Origin: Spodoptera frugiperda
Lineage: Eukaryota; Arthropoda; Insecta; Lepidoptera; Noctuidae
Assembly (NCBI RefSeq): GCF_023101765.2
Contig: NC_064230.1
Coordinates: 7,750,001-7,814,000, forward strand
DNA: 64,000 bases
Direction of reading: 5' to 3'
This document shows, one piece after another, positions 1 to 10,165 of this stretch. The position numbers and the translations under genes were made by a program. A model generated the notes under the pieces. That model was not told the DNA's origin, ran no database searches, and saw only the letters and a list, made by a program, of their open reading frames with translations. Numbering within the stretch: position 1 is the stretch's first letter; each line of letters opens with the position of its first letter.

Positions 1-25
1 TACTCTCTGTCTCACTCTCAATTAC

Positions 26-2034
26 CTGTTTGTCGAACTCCTCTTCGTTTTCCATCCACATGTAGTCTGCGAAGTCGTCCGGCTGCGGCTGGGCCGGCAC
101 GGGCGGGTACGCGGCGGGGGGGTAGTATGCGCCCGCCATCACGTAGCCTGCGGGAAATAGAAAGTAAAATATTTTAACAAATAGCTAAAATAAAGATATG
201 GTTTTTTTTCAATGGGACAAGCCTGGTACAACCTCCCATTTATTTTTTATTTATTTATTATTATAAGACACGTCAACAGAATAAACACCAACATTAAAGA
301 AAGACAAGATGAAGACACAAGATCATGTGCTTATGCCAATTATAGACATGCACCACATTTGCAATATTAACACAGTTAGATGTCATAAACAATAGTATAA
401 ATACAATGCAATTAACAATATTTTGTCCCATACCGCTGCAACTCCTGTACACCAGGGGGCCTACTCCGGTTCTCGAATGCGAAGTTTCATTTAATCTTCG
501 GCCGTAGGTTTTATTGATTTACTAATAGAATTACTTGAAATAACGTTTTATTTTTAATTTCATATCAAAACCTATTTATTTATCTTCATTTCATTCATTC
601 ATTTTTGTTCACGAAAGTTCGCAATAAATAGAATTGTAGTATGCAATCTGCGAAGTTTTTTCGTTCATTCGTTCGTTCGTTGAATTAGAGTAGGCCCCCA
701 GTATCTACAGTAGATACAACCATGAAAACACCGGAACACTGAAGTCCTACGTCCCAGGGACATCGAAACAAATCAGAAGATATTATTAGAGGAGAAAAAA
801 AATCTCTCTATCTTCTACACGATACACTTTGGAGAGTGTGCATCCGTTCTATTCGACCTTATCCTACCGCCATCCTTTCAATATAGGACTAGTAGAAAGT
901 CGGCCCACTATCATACCTTTTTTTTTTTTTTTTTGAGGGGGAGAACCACTATCATCCCTACAGAGTGAACTTCCCTTGGGTGCGAACGAAACGGTTCGAA
1001 TCCAAGTTCCTAATCCGTGCAGCCAGGGAATGGAACAATCTGCCGGCTTTTATCTTTCCTGAGAAATACAACCCGGGTCTTTTCAAGGTCAGAGTGAATA
1101 GGTACTTTCTAAGTCTGTGTGCTCCATCTTCGGCCACATCTTCGCTTCGCCGTCCTGGCAGTAAGCGGGTTGGTGGCTAAACGCAGACTTATCAACGTTA
1201 AAAAACATATTCTATAACTCACCAGGCATGTGTGCTCTTGGTATGTGTACGGGGTAGACGGGGGGGCGATGGATGCCGGCGTCCCCGCTGCCGACCACGC
1301 CGCCGCCCACTCCGCTGTCTATGATCACGCCGTTTGGCTGGAAGAGGGGTGCGGGGGGTGGGTATTATTGATATCACAAATACAGTATAATTAGTTTGCA
1401 ATGGTTTATATGTCGGAGAAAGAATAGGGTAGATGACTGATTTTTATTTTAATGTCCGTCTTGTAGATTATTTTGAAATATTACACACGTATTTTTTATT
1501 TTCTTACGGAAACAAATACTTTCGAAGATAATTATATCGATTTGAAATATCGCGTAACGTCACTTCTAAGTACATTTTATAGGTAGAAATGACGTATTTG
1601 CTCCCACTCCTAAACTTTGATTAGTTTTATTTAAGTATTGTTATCTTATATGACAAAATAAAAAAAATACGTGTCTAATATTTTATAGACTAAATAGATT
1701 TTTAATTTTCATACCCCGTCATCATCCCTACTAGTTTCGAATGGTTTATTAAAGTCAAATTGAATTGACCGTCAGTCTGTCTGTCAGTGAAGATAGTTGC
1801 TCATTCCAAAGTGTAGCTTTGAATAGAGAAGAACGAGGAAGAAACTTCATCGTTACTCTTTTATACCATTTTAAAATGTTTTACAATCTCTCTGATACAT
1901 TATTGGATCATTTACCTATTGTATATATGAGAACAATACAACTTATATAACCAAAAAATAATTACCTGCCAGTGACCATTCTCCTCGTTGCCATAATAAG
2001 CCCCAACGTTAGCCGAAGTCTCCGGTATTTTCAT
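26..2034 (-). CDS. Paip2: PABP-interacting protein 2 (5' part, continues beyond left edge)
   Basis: Three joined coding exons on the minus strand, 2034-1966, 1337-1223 and 147-26, give the first 102 residues; later exons lie outside the window. The ATG is at 2034-2032 and opens MKIPETSANVGAYYGN. All three exons are flanked by GT/AG and join in phase (69 nt, 115 nt, 122 nt). Exon 3 carries DDFADYMWMENEEEFDKQ, which closely matches the acidic motif of vertebrate PAIP2 (EYMWMENEEEFNRQ), the region used to bind poly(A)-binding protein. From the family: PAIP2 is a cytoplasmic translational repressor that displaces PABP from poly(A) tails and from eIF4G. Exon 2 (glycine-rich) and the start of exon 3 (proline/tyrosine-rich) are not found in the human protein as I know it. 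No 5' UTR exon could be fixed. Confidence 0.92.
966..1185 (+). pseudogene. LINE ORF2 C-terminal fragment
   Basis: A short open stretch encodes a peptide with FLIRAAREWNNLPAFIF and then NPGLFKVRVNRYF. This is the typical end of the reverse-transcriptase ORF of Jockey/CR1-type non-LTR retrotransposons (pattern: basic, W-N-x-L-P, then F-K-x-R-V). It lies in intron 2 of Paip2, on the opposite strand, and has no upstream RT domain, so it is a 5'-truncated dead copy. A second copy with nearly the same bases is at 44825-45031. Confidence 0.75.
1425..1740. repeat. Short interspersed element with inverted ends (GGGTAGATGA / TCATCATCCCTAC)
   Basis: The segment from about 1425 to 1740 recurs in reverse orientation at about 31285-31565 and in pieces at 32735-32830, 37230-37440, 41960-42030 and 49405-49490. 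One end carries TTTTAATGTCCGTCTTGTAG and the other CATACCCCGTCATCATCCCT. No coding capacity. It behaves like a non-autonomous DNA element; the superfamily is not determined. Confidence 0.6.
1741..1932 (+). repeat. Retroelement 3' fragment of the GACTTTGACT-tailed family
   Basis: Shares blocks such as CATTCCAAAGTGTAGCTT and GAAACTTCATCGTTACTC with 23665-23860, 36880-37095, 37490-37720, 38255-38490, 46690-46800 and 48885-49115. Several copies end in a (TTTGACTTTGACT)n tail, the signature of a retroposed element. No intact frame. Confidence 0.6.
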
Positions 2035-2506
2035 ATTTATATATATAGGTACTATGTAACACTTAACTTAGTTTACTAATTAAAAAAACAAAAACTTAAA
2101 GCGTTAAGTTAAAGACTAATGGGGATCAACTTAAAGTGTATGGGTATATGTTCCTTGTAAACAATTAGAGTTAATCAGTCCGTCTGTTGAAGCGGTAACT
2201 ATCTTCATTTCTGGTGATCTCGGCAACTGGAATACAAAGAAAATAATTATATTATTAATTAATTTGGTGTTATGTTTACATATATAATCTATATACTAAT
2301 ACTAAAATATTATAAAGCTGAAGAGTTTGTTTGTTTGATTGTTTGTTTGTTTGTTTGAACGCGCTAATCTTCAGAACTACTGGTCCGATTTGAATAATTA
2401 TTTTTGTGTTGGATAGTGCATTTATCGAGGAAGGCTATAGGCTATAAAACATCACACCATGACCAGAGCGGGTGAAACCGCGCGGATGTAGCTAGTATAA
2501 TATATT

Positions 2507-2845
2507 AGGGTGACTGGTAATTAGTGAACGATATTCAAACACGTAATTGTAATCATGATTACAAACAACTTCCCCATAGAAACTTTTTTGTGTACTCATT
2601 AGTTTTATTTATATCATAAATAACAATATTTCGCGCGCGCGTGCTTTCGCGTGATCAGCTGTTAGCAGCGAGGCGCCCGCGTTATCGGAGGACTAGTAGG
2701 TATTTTGGAACATTACGCGCGCGAAATTTTGTTATTGTGATAAAAATAAAACTAATGAGTGTACAAAAAAAGTTTCTTTGAGAAAGTTGTTTGTAATCAT
2801 GAGTACAATCACGTGTTTAAATATCGTTCACTAATTACCAATCTC
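2507..2845. mobile_element. MITE family A, copy 1
   Basis: Begins AGGGTGACTGGTAATTAGTG and ends with the diverged inverted complement near 2845. Between lie imperfect inverted blocks, including CTCATTAGTTTTAT and its reverse complement. Other copies: 10261-10631, 19677-20025, and partial copies at 35172-35284, 42686-42815, 45532-45617, 56405-56691 and 61591-61644. There is no ORF. Better copies are flanked by TA, compatible with a Tc1/mariner-type target. Confidence 0.8.
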
Positions 2846-3410
2846 GTTATATGCGAATTTATCAAAATCCTTTCTTAGGGGATGCCTAAGTCAGTGTCTT
2901 TATGCATGAAAAGTTTCAACACGATCGGTTACAAATTGACAGTTTCATACAAATTTTCATTCACTATTTTACTTTCAGAAAAAATGGGTAAAAAAACCGA
3001 TAAGGCGACCCATCTACTGAAAAATTTACACGGGAATAGAACCCGATACATTACGTAGAAACCGGTAACACATTGGACAATAAACACAATGCGCAAGTGT
3101 AGTGCAGTTTGCGCAACAGTTGCGCATCGGTTGCGCCACCCTTTAAGTTGCAGTCAAAACGAAAATTTCTAACCACAATAATCATAAAAGAAATAGCTAA
3201 TTGGCGATCAGAATTTCTTATTTGACTAAAGAACATTCTAATTAGATTTAAGAAATTTAAAGGATGGTATGGCCGTGCCGCTTTTTTGTAAGACTTGACG
3301 GGGGCACTGCCATACCCCCAGATATTTATAAACAAACCACAAGGTAAGACAACATCTGTCCACAGGTACGCACAGGTTTTTTATTATTATTAACTAGAAA
3401 AATACCTTTC

Positions 3411-3600
3411 CACACTAGGATTTTCCACCATGTCGTGGGTGCGTTTACAAACATACAAGTTCACATACACATGACACCCAGACCCGAAACAACAATTTGC
3501 GAATCACACAGAGTTGCTCCGTGCGGGTATCTAACCCGCTACACTTTGAGCGGCAGCCGTCAACCGTGCAGTCAAAAACCCATTGATAACGTGTTGTTAC
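3411..3600 (-). mobile_element. tRNA-headed SINE, family S1
   Basis: Reverse-oriented copy with the conserved body (ATACAAGTTCACATACACAT, then ACACCCAGACCCGAAACAAC) and a head that ends in CAACCGTGC. In forward copies the head has a box-B-like GGGTTCGATTCCCGC after a W-G-G-C-type arm, as expected of tRNA-derived SINEs. Further copies: 5110-5265 (+), 17865-18000 (-), 22075-22157 (-), 23872-24005 (+), 28440-28620 (-), 30620-30790 (-), 37095-37210 (+), 42020-42160 (+), 61510-61575 (-). Confidence 0.75.
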
Positions 3601-4715
3601 GTGAATGCATTTTTATATCAAGATCAGTCTTATATGACAAGAGTCAGCCCAGGGATCAGGATGAGTGTAATCATTCAATTAAACTAGTAGAAATAACTAA
3701 ATCTTTATTGTAACAATGTAATACTGGGCAGTGGCAATAAGAGATGACGTTTTAATGGCCACCAGATGTCAATGAATCATGCTCATCAATCTCTCACCAT
3801 GCTCAATTCTCTCCTGACTTAAGCACCGGAGTGTGATTTGTTTGCAATGAGATGGATAGATGTGTGTAGAGAAAATTAATATTATGTATTTTGTAAAGAT
3901 GTTTTTATGTTTTGTGTTTATGTTCAATTACTATTTAGGTACTTTTTTTGTTAATTAATTTTATCTCTTGTGTTGAGAATTGTATTAGTTTTTAATTTCT
4001 TCTTTTGGCTGTATAACGTATTGGCGTAAGCTGTAATGTTGTATATGTAAATAAATAAATATATGTAACTACCATAGAGTGATGTCTCATCACACTTATA
4101 AAAGTCAACTCTGTTTCTTTGGATGTTTGTTCATCAATTATGCTGAAACTACTACAGATTTTGATGAAATGTATTAAAATAAGGAGTAATTTTTTATTTT
4201 TCTTTACATTATTTAATTAATTACATTAATTACTGTAAAACAATTCAAACTTTATGTTCTGACTTGATACTAAAAACAGTATTTTGTATACTTCATCTAT
4301 ATTGAACAATAAGTGAAAGACTTTATTTTACATTTGATGGGTTGACGTTTGACCACTATCTTGCCTGATAGTAAGTCATGATGCGGCCTATTCACTCAGG
4401 CTTTGAAGACATCCAGCCACAAGCGCATCATCTTTGATGAGCTTCTTGGCATGTCTTTCAATGTGATCTAGTGCATCTAGCTGGTATTTAGCCGAACCGT
4501 CCCAAAAGTACGGTATAAACGGTATGGTTGGCAACCCTAACTGTAGGTGTCAAAAACATAACAGCTACATACAACATAGTACATACATTGTGTCCAATGG
4601 TTTGATATTAAAAAATTCCAATAAGGTGCTGTGACGATTTCCAATTTGTGAGTTTTTTGAACACAATAACATATCCTTTTAGTCCCTGAAACCTACCCCG
4701 GTTAGAGAGATGGCC

Positions 4716-4930
4716 ATATCCTCTAGACACCTGGAGTACTATAAATAGTATTAAATAAATGTTGCTGTAAAGGCCGAACGTTTTAGAACTTTGTGCTTCG
4801 AGTACGACCGGGCAGCCTTTTTATAGCATCAATTCCCGAGTGTTTGTTTTTTCCCGCTAAATAACGTTCGGCCTTTACCAGCAACATTTATTTAATACTA
4901 TTTATAGTACTCCAGGTGTCTAGAGGATAT
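4716..4930. repeat. Long inverted-repeat (foldback) element
   Basis: Arms at 4716-4782 and 4863-4930 are reverse complements over about 67 bases with essentially one indel. Each contains CTCTAGACACCTGGAGTACT or its complement. They enclose an 80-base loop. No ORF. No other copy is seen in the window. It is likely a foldback/MITE element, and if transcribed it would form a long hairpin. Confidence 0.8.
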
Positions 4931-7389
4931 ACCCACTTTGAATAGTTATGTTATACTCATCAGTCTGCAAATGTCCTACAATTGAGCAAATGCCTTAATT
5001 ACATAGACAAGTAATGAGCATTAATCACCATGTTTACTAATGTGGAATTTTATCCTCAATTCCTGATAATGGCTGATTAGACTGCACAGTTGGTGTGATG
5101 TCAGGGCAACCGACTGCCGCTTAATGAGTTGCAAGTTTTGCCCGCACGGAGCAACTTTTTGTGTGATCTAGAAATTGTTGTTTTGAGTCTGGGTGTATGT
5201 GTATGTGAAACTGTATGTTTGTAAACACACCCACGACACAGGAAAAAATGCTAGTGTAGGACAACATGCTTTTTATTAAAAAGATAGAAAGAATTTTGAA
5301 TTTAAGTGAAGCAAAACTATGTTTATGGCATAACAATATAATAATTATAAAATATGTTTGTACCATTAAGTAATTTTAATTTGTATTTAATAGAAAACAA
5401 ACACCATAATTATGCCTAAAACAAATAGAGAGGCTAATTATGTACCCTATTTAATGAAAACTTTAAACAAATTCATAATTATTTTGTTTAATATCCAGTA
5501 GCATTAGACTAACCAAGTAATGTTGATAAATAGTAGACTGTTTATCTAAGGATTATTATATAGCAACCTACATTGATATCAACAATATTATAAGATAATG
5601 GAGGTCAATGATACAGAAGCGGGAAAGCCCTTAACATTAAATTAGCAAAACTTATGATTAGATAAAATATAAATAAAACAACATATTTATTAGATTAATT
5701 CCCAATTTCCCGCCGAAAAAGTGAAAAACGCAATTCTAAATTTGAATATTAGATGGGTACCATAAAGTAAGAGTGGAGTGAAAGAGGTTTTATTTTATAT
5801 GAATACTAAAATGAAATGAATAAAAGTTTTACAGTAATTTAGTTTTCGAGGCTAAATTTAATTTAATTCATTTCTTCTCTCATTATCATTCAGAATCATG
5901 CTCCAGTGATAATGTGTGTTGAGGAAAAAGGGTCATGAACTGGCTGAATAATAATACACCGTATCCAGCATGCAGTACAATTAAAAAGTTATAAAAACAA
6001 TATGTCGTATCTATGCTAGATGTTTTGCTGTAAAGATTTCGTACTTGCAAACGTAAGTTGGCGATAATATTATGAAATTTAATGTCAACAAATGAAAGGT
6101 GTCCTGATTATTTAAAATATTCAACTTTCTACTTTAAAGCGGAACTTTCCACGTACGCTATTTACATCACACAACACGATAATTCCGCGCAGATGTAAAT
6201 AAGAAAATTAAAAGTGAACAATAGTGCATATGAGGGGCCAAAAATAGATCAACCTACAAACCAAAATAATTAATTGACCGACTTACGTTATAATCGATTT
6301 TATGTAGGAATTCCGTAACACCATTATCGTGAACAAATATGATTACAAATCTAACTTTGATACCGTGTAAATGCATTTCAAATCGGAAAATATTGGATTG
6401 CACGTGTGCGTGGTCTTGCTACGTAATCTAAATCAAAGATACTCACTCATTTGACGCACTTATTGTGCCTACAGCGTTTTATATAAGTTTACAGTCCTCA
6501 AAATTAGTTTGCTACGAAACAGATGCACAAATAACTTTAAAATAAGCACTATAACCTCCAATATCACAATTTCACACACAAGATCATCAGCCAGTATTCG
6601 TGGCGCAAATGGCGACCGCTCTGAAGTATGCGCGCTCCAACGTGGACGATTCACGGCTGACTTCGTTGTAAAATACCGACCGGCGTTTTTTTTACAAATT
6701 CGCGTGCGATATTTTCTGTAAAATAAGTGTAAATAATGATAATATTACCTTTCTACTAGACAATCATACTCTTGTAAATTTAGCTGAGCCAAAAGAGTTG
6801 TCAAAATGACGAGTCAGTTCGTCGTTCAAATTATTTTATGGCTTTCTCTTTCTAGCCAGTATATTTTTGTGGATGTAGATTTTATGGCATTAGTTGTTAT
6901 TGTAAGGTCAAAGTATTTTTTCTTGTTAAACCAAAGTTAATAAATGTGAATAATAAAGTCCTTAAAATCAAGAACTTAATTAATTTAAGATGATTTTTTT
7001 ATTTAAATCCTTCCAGTTGTAACCGATTTATTTATTTTGAACGCTGCTGTTAAAAATGATAAATACGATCCATTACAACCAGAATATCAGACAACTTTCG
7101 GAAATAAATTAACTTTTATATGAGCCAGCACCGCTTCATATTAGTTTAAAACACTTATGAACTATAAATTAATAAATAACAATAAAGTAGTTGAAATTAA
7201 TAACTTTTCATACTACTAAATAAACTTTATGTAAAATTATTCCACTTTGTTTACGTAGAACCAAACGTATTGTATTATCAATATTTTGCAATTTTAAATG
7301 TCAGTTACTTCCTGTCAAATTCACATCAAAAGTGCGATGTCGGCGTAAACCTTGTTTATTATTGTTTTTAATTAGAAAAACATTACACA

Positions 7390-10165
7390 ATGACTGTACC
7401 GTTTACTAAATTAGACATCCCGCTCAGTCGGCTGGCCGTGGTCTGCCGCGGTTGCCTGGCAGAGTCGGGAGAAATGAAGAATATTTATGAATGGGGAATT
7501 CATGATGATTATTTTCGAGTTACTGCTATTGAAGTAAGTTTATTAAAGGTTTCCTTTACAAAAATATAGTTTTATCTTTATTTATTTTAGTCTATAGCAT
7601 ATATCTCGTAATTATGTACTATCCAACAAAAATACTTATTGAAAACGGACCAGTAGTTCCAAAGATCAACGCGTATGATTAAACAAATAAAGTCTCTTGT
7701 ATCGTCACGCCTTTTATTCCCGAAGAGGTAGGCAGAGGTGCAAATTAAGGCACGTAATGTCACTATACAATGTTCACCCAATATTCACCATTTGTGTTAT
7801 AAGTCCCATGTAATTGGGGGTGAGCTTATAACCATATACTGGGCACAATTCCAGACTCCTTGTTGCAACTGAGAAATTTTCCAAAAACCAAAAATTGCCC
7901 ATTCATTTTATGTCCGACGTGGGAATCGAACCCGAGTCCCCTTGCAACTGCACTCGCAGCAAAAATAAGGCAGTCTTCAACAAACAAACTCTTCAGGTTT
8001 ATATATTTGTATATCTAAGAATAGATTCCAGAGCTGCGGACTACCTAGCGGGTTTACTGTGGCTCCGGCTTGAAAAGCAAGATGGAACGGGGTGGATTTT
8101 AGTCAGTAAGAGTCTGACACTCCCTCTTGCCTTGCCTAAGGCGGGAAAAGTCATTGGATAATTTTCCCCCTTAAAAAAAATTTTTAGAATAGATTAATAC
8201 TCTGAAGCGTAGCGTAGGGCGCCCTGCAGCTAGGTGGAGTGACGATATCCGCAAGGTGGCTGGTAGTGGTTGGATGCGTAGAGCTGAAGATCGAACTCAG
8301 TGGCCATTGGAGAGGCCTATGTCCAGCAGTGGATGAGAACAGGCTGATGATGATGATGATGATGAGATTGCTACTTATACCTATACTCCTTGCAGACGAG
8401 CAGAAGGCCTGGTATATCAGAGCTGCTCTGCTCCTCCTGCGAAGCTGCCCTCATCAGCTGCAAGCAGTTCCAGGATCGGTGTCAACTCTCAGACAGGATA
8501 CTGAAATCTACACTTATAGTTAACAGGGTATGGTCGTCTTTCTTACACTTTCTAGAAAAGCATGCAGGGAGAAGTGGAAATGTTAAATGTAAAACACAGG
8601 AGATTTTAAAATATTGTTTTTACTGTATTTGAGTATTTTTTTATAAAATTTCATATTCATAGTAAATGATGGTAAATGAGCTGATGGATCGCCTGATGGT
8701 AAGCAATCGTCGCCGCCCATGTACACCCGAAACACTAGAGATGTAACAAGTGCTTTGCCGGCCTTTTGGGGGTTAGGAATTGAAGGGTTTTTGGAAAATC
8801 GGGGATTGGGAATGGAGGTAATTGGGCAGCCGGTAACACACAACATAACGTACCTAAGCCTTGTTTCACGTCGGTTTTTCTGCTCAGCCGTAGTATCACT
8901 CCGGTCGACCCCAGCACTGCCGAAGCATGGCTCTCATACACTTAACTTTCTAATACACATATTTATTATTTCTTTTCTATTCACAGACCAAAACAAAACC
9001 ACAGAAAGGCCACAAGAATCAAGTCACCTGCATCCTACACGACAAACAACTAGACATACGTATCACAGCACCGAAGACAGATGCAAGAATTCGTCTCCCC
9101 TGCCCGTACCACTGCGAAGAAAACTTCCTTAAGAAGAGTGATTTACAGGCCCATTTGAAGAAGACACACAATCTATCAGAAAATATAGAAATTCAGATGC
9201 AGTATTATTGCGCTGAACCTCAATGTGTCTACCATGTGTCCTCAAAAAAACAGAAATGGTTTACCGGACGTAAATTCTTGAACCAACATATCAACAAAGT
9301 GCATAAAACTAAATCGTTCCTTTGTAACGACTGTGGGTTGTGTTTTTCTACTGAAACTGACTTTCAAAGGCATTCGAAGAGCTGTAATTATGTCTTCATA
9401 TGTCAGATGTGCGATACAAAATACAATACTAATGAAAAATTAATGGTCCATTTAAAGAGGAAGCATCCTAATGTACATCAAATGTATAAAGCTGAGAAAG
9501 CAGAAAAAAGGAAGCTAGAAAACGATATAGATTTAAAAAAGAAGAATAAGAAACCGGAGACTTTAGTTTCAGAAGAGATCAACGCTGAAACCGTGACTGA
9601 ATCTTGGAATTTCAACGAGCAAAGCTCTAAAGCTGCTAAACTTAAAGATCTTAAAGATGCATTCTGTGATAGTCCGAAGAAATCCTTTGCTACACAAGTA
9701 CCTGAGCACATTAACAACGATGTGGCCTTACCGTCTTGGGCCCAGAATGAAACGAAGACCGATGAAATATCAACACAAGTAGCGTTCGAAGACTTATTAA
9801 GCTTAAAATCACAGAACAGTGAAGATGACATGTTTTTCTCTGAAGCGGTGTCCTTATCAGATATTCAGACACAAACGTTTCCAGTGGAATTTGGTTTAAG
9901 CCGTTCCAATAAGGAAACACAGTCTTTAAGCTCCCAAACGCAGTCTCCGGACTTGAATTTTAAAGAGACACAGACATGCTGTTGCCATGATAGTGGTAGG
10001 AACTTCAAGATCTTTGATAGTTTATCCTCTAGTCCTGCTAGCATTAATTTTACTTCAACGGAGACTCAGACTCAGGAACCGAAGACCTCGGTGAAGTCCG
10101 ATGTGTTGTTGAGCTTTAGTTCAGCGGAGACTCAAACTTGTTTTGATGATAACTCAAGCATTTGA
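7390..10165 (+). CDS. ATMIN: ATMIN/ASCIZ-like zinc-finger protein with N-terminal ZAD
   Basis: Exons 7390-7533, 8396-8527 and 8987-10165 join in phase 0 to a 484-residue protein. Residues about 17-85 form a ZAD: CRGC in exon 1 and CSSC in exon 2, with a Phe-rich helix following. Exon 3 has four C2H2-type fingers (LPCPYHCEENF..., YYCAEPQCVYH..., FLCNDCGLCFS..., FICQMCDTKY...), the third ending in His-Cys as in ATMIN. The C-terminal 200 residues are Ser/Thr/Gln-rich with repeated TQT-type motifs (STQV, IQTQTF, KETQS, SQTQS, KETQTC, TETQTQ, AETQTC). Family knowledge: ATMIN/ASCIZ activates the dynein light chain LC8 gene, and LC8 binds its TQT motifs as feedback. A poly(A) signal AATAAA lies at 10992. 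The ATMIN call rests on finger order plus TQT motifs; I do not know whether the fly protein also carries a ZAD. Confidence 0.85.
7700..7965 (-). mobile_element. tRNA-headed SINE, family S2 (reverse copy)
   Basis: Contains the S2 body in reverse (CTTTTATTCCCGAAGAGGTA, AATGTCACTATACAATGT, ATACTGGGCACAATTCCAGA) in intron 1 of the ATMIN-like gene. Other S2 copies: 12830-12985 (+), 14935-15035 (+), 22500-22680 (-), 24296-24600 (+, interrupted), 25505-25632 (+), 27395-27560 (-), 35715-35850 (+), 43230-43480 (-), 46215-46300 (-), 62566-62885 (+). Confidence 0.75.
8030..8180 (-). repeat. Repeat family R6 (CCTAGCGGGTTTACCGGGGC)
   Basis: A block with GGCTCCGGCTTGAAAAGCA and GTCAGTAAGAGTCTGACACT, followed by an oligo-A/T tract. 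It recurs at 11195-11350, 11460-11620, 34130-34280, 36080-36215, 42215-42530 (longest, with GGGCCCCATCTGTGGTGGTC), 48740-48880, 49105-49205 and 57710-57895. The constant 3' end next to a homopolymer suggests a 5'-truncated retroposon; no ORF survives. Confidence 0.65.
8205..8368 (+). pseudogene. RTE/CR1-type LINE 3' end with GAT-repeat tail
   Basis: One frame reads RWSDDIRKVAGSGWMRRAED before stops; this is the conserved C-terminal tail of many insect LINE ORF2 proteins. It is followed by a (GAT)n tail. It ends about 28 bases before the acceptor of exon 2 of the ATMIN-like gene. Related tails are at 17395-17470 (-), 22268-22325 (+), 28862-28918 (+), 38305-38370 (-) and 63650-63725 (+). Confidence 0.7.
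8670..8945 (+). repeat. Repeat family R5 (abundant short interspersed element)
   Basis: Family defined by CATCAGGTGATCCGTCTGCT-like, TTTTGGGGGTTAGGAATTT and GCCGAAGCATGGCTCTC blocks, with a GTATCACTCCGGTCGA core. At least 18 copies or fragments are in the window: 14730-14925, 15040-15130, 17155-17385, 19040-19305, 20170-20262, 23410-23620, 25090-25270, 28625-28862, 32835-33090, 34830-35060, 41500-41620, 42890-42990, 44350-44795, 47765-48020, 48530-48735, 51945-52280 (double), 55005-55225. Spurious short frames reading LLGVRNLRVVGE come from this family. Confidence 0.75.

Larger units (their letters stand above)
2035..7389. other. Intergenic region between Paip2 and the ATMIN-like gene
   Basis: This 5.3-kb stretch lies between two divergently transcribed starts. 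It holds a GTTTGTTTGTTTGTTTG-bearing repeat (2290-2500), a MITE (2507-2845), a SINE in reverse (3411-3600), a long hairpin (4716-4930) and a SINE in forward orientation (5110-5265). From 5270 to 7380 it is AT-rich with no coding sequence I can support. A GC-richer block at 6590-6690 may hold a promoter or 5' UTR exon for Paip2, but no splice evidence fixes it. Confidence 0.5.

Noticed and set aside
965..1180. Small gene encoding a 71-residue protein
   Set aside because: It is the C-terminal stub of a LINE ORF2; the same sequence recurs at 44825-45031.
8583..9132. Frames on both strands upstream of exon 3 of the ATMIN-like gene
   Set aside because: They cover the R5 repeat and intron; the real frame starts at the acceptor at 8987.
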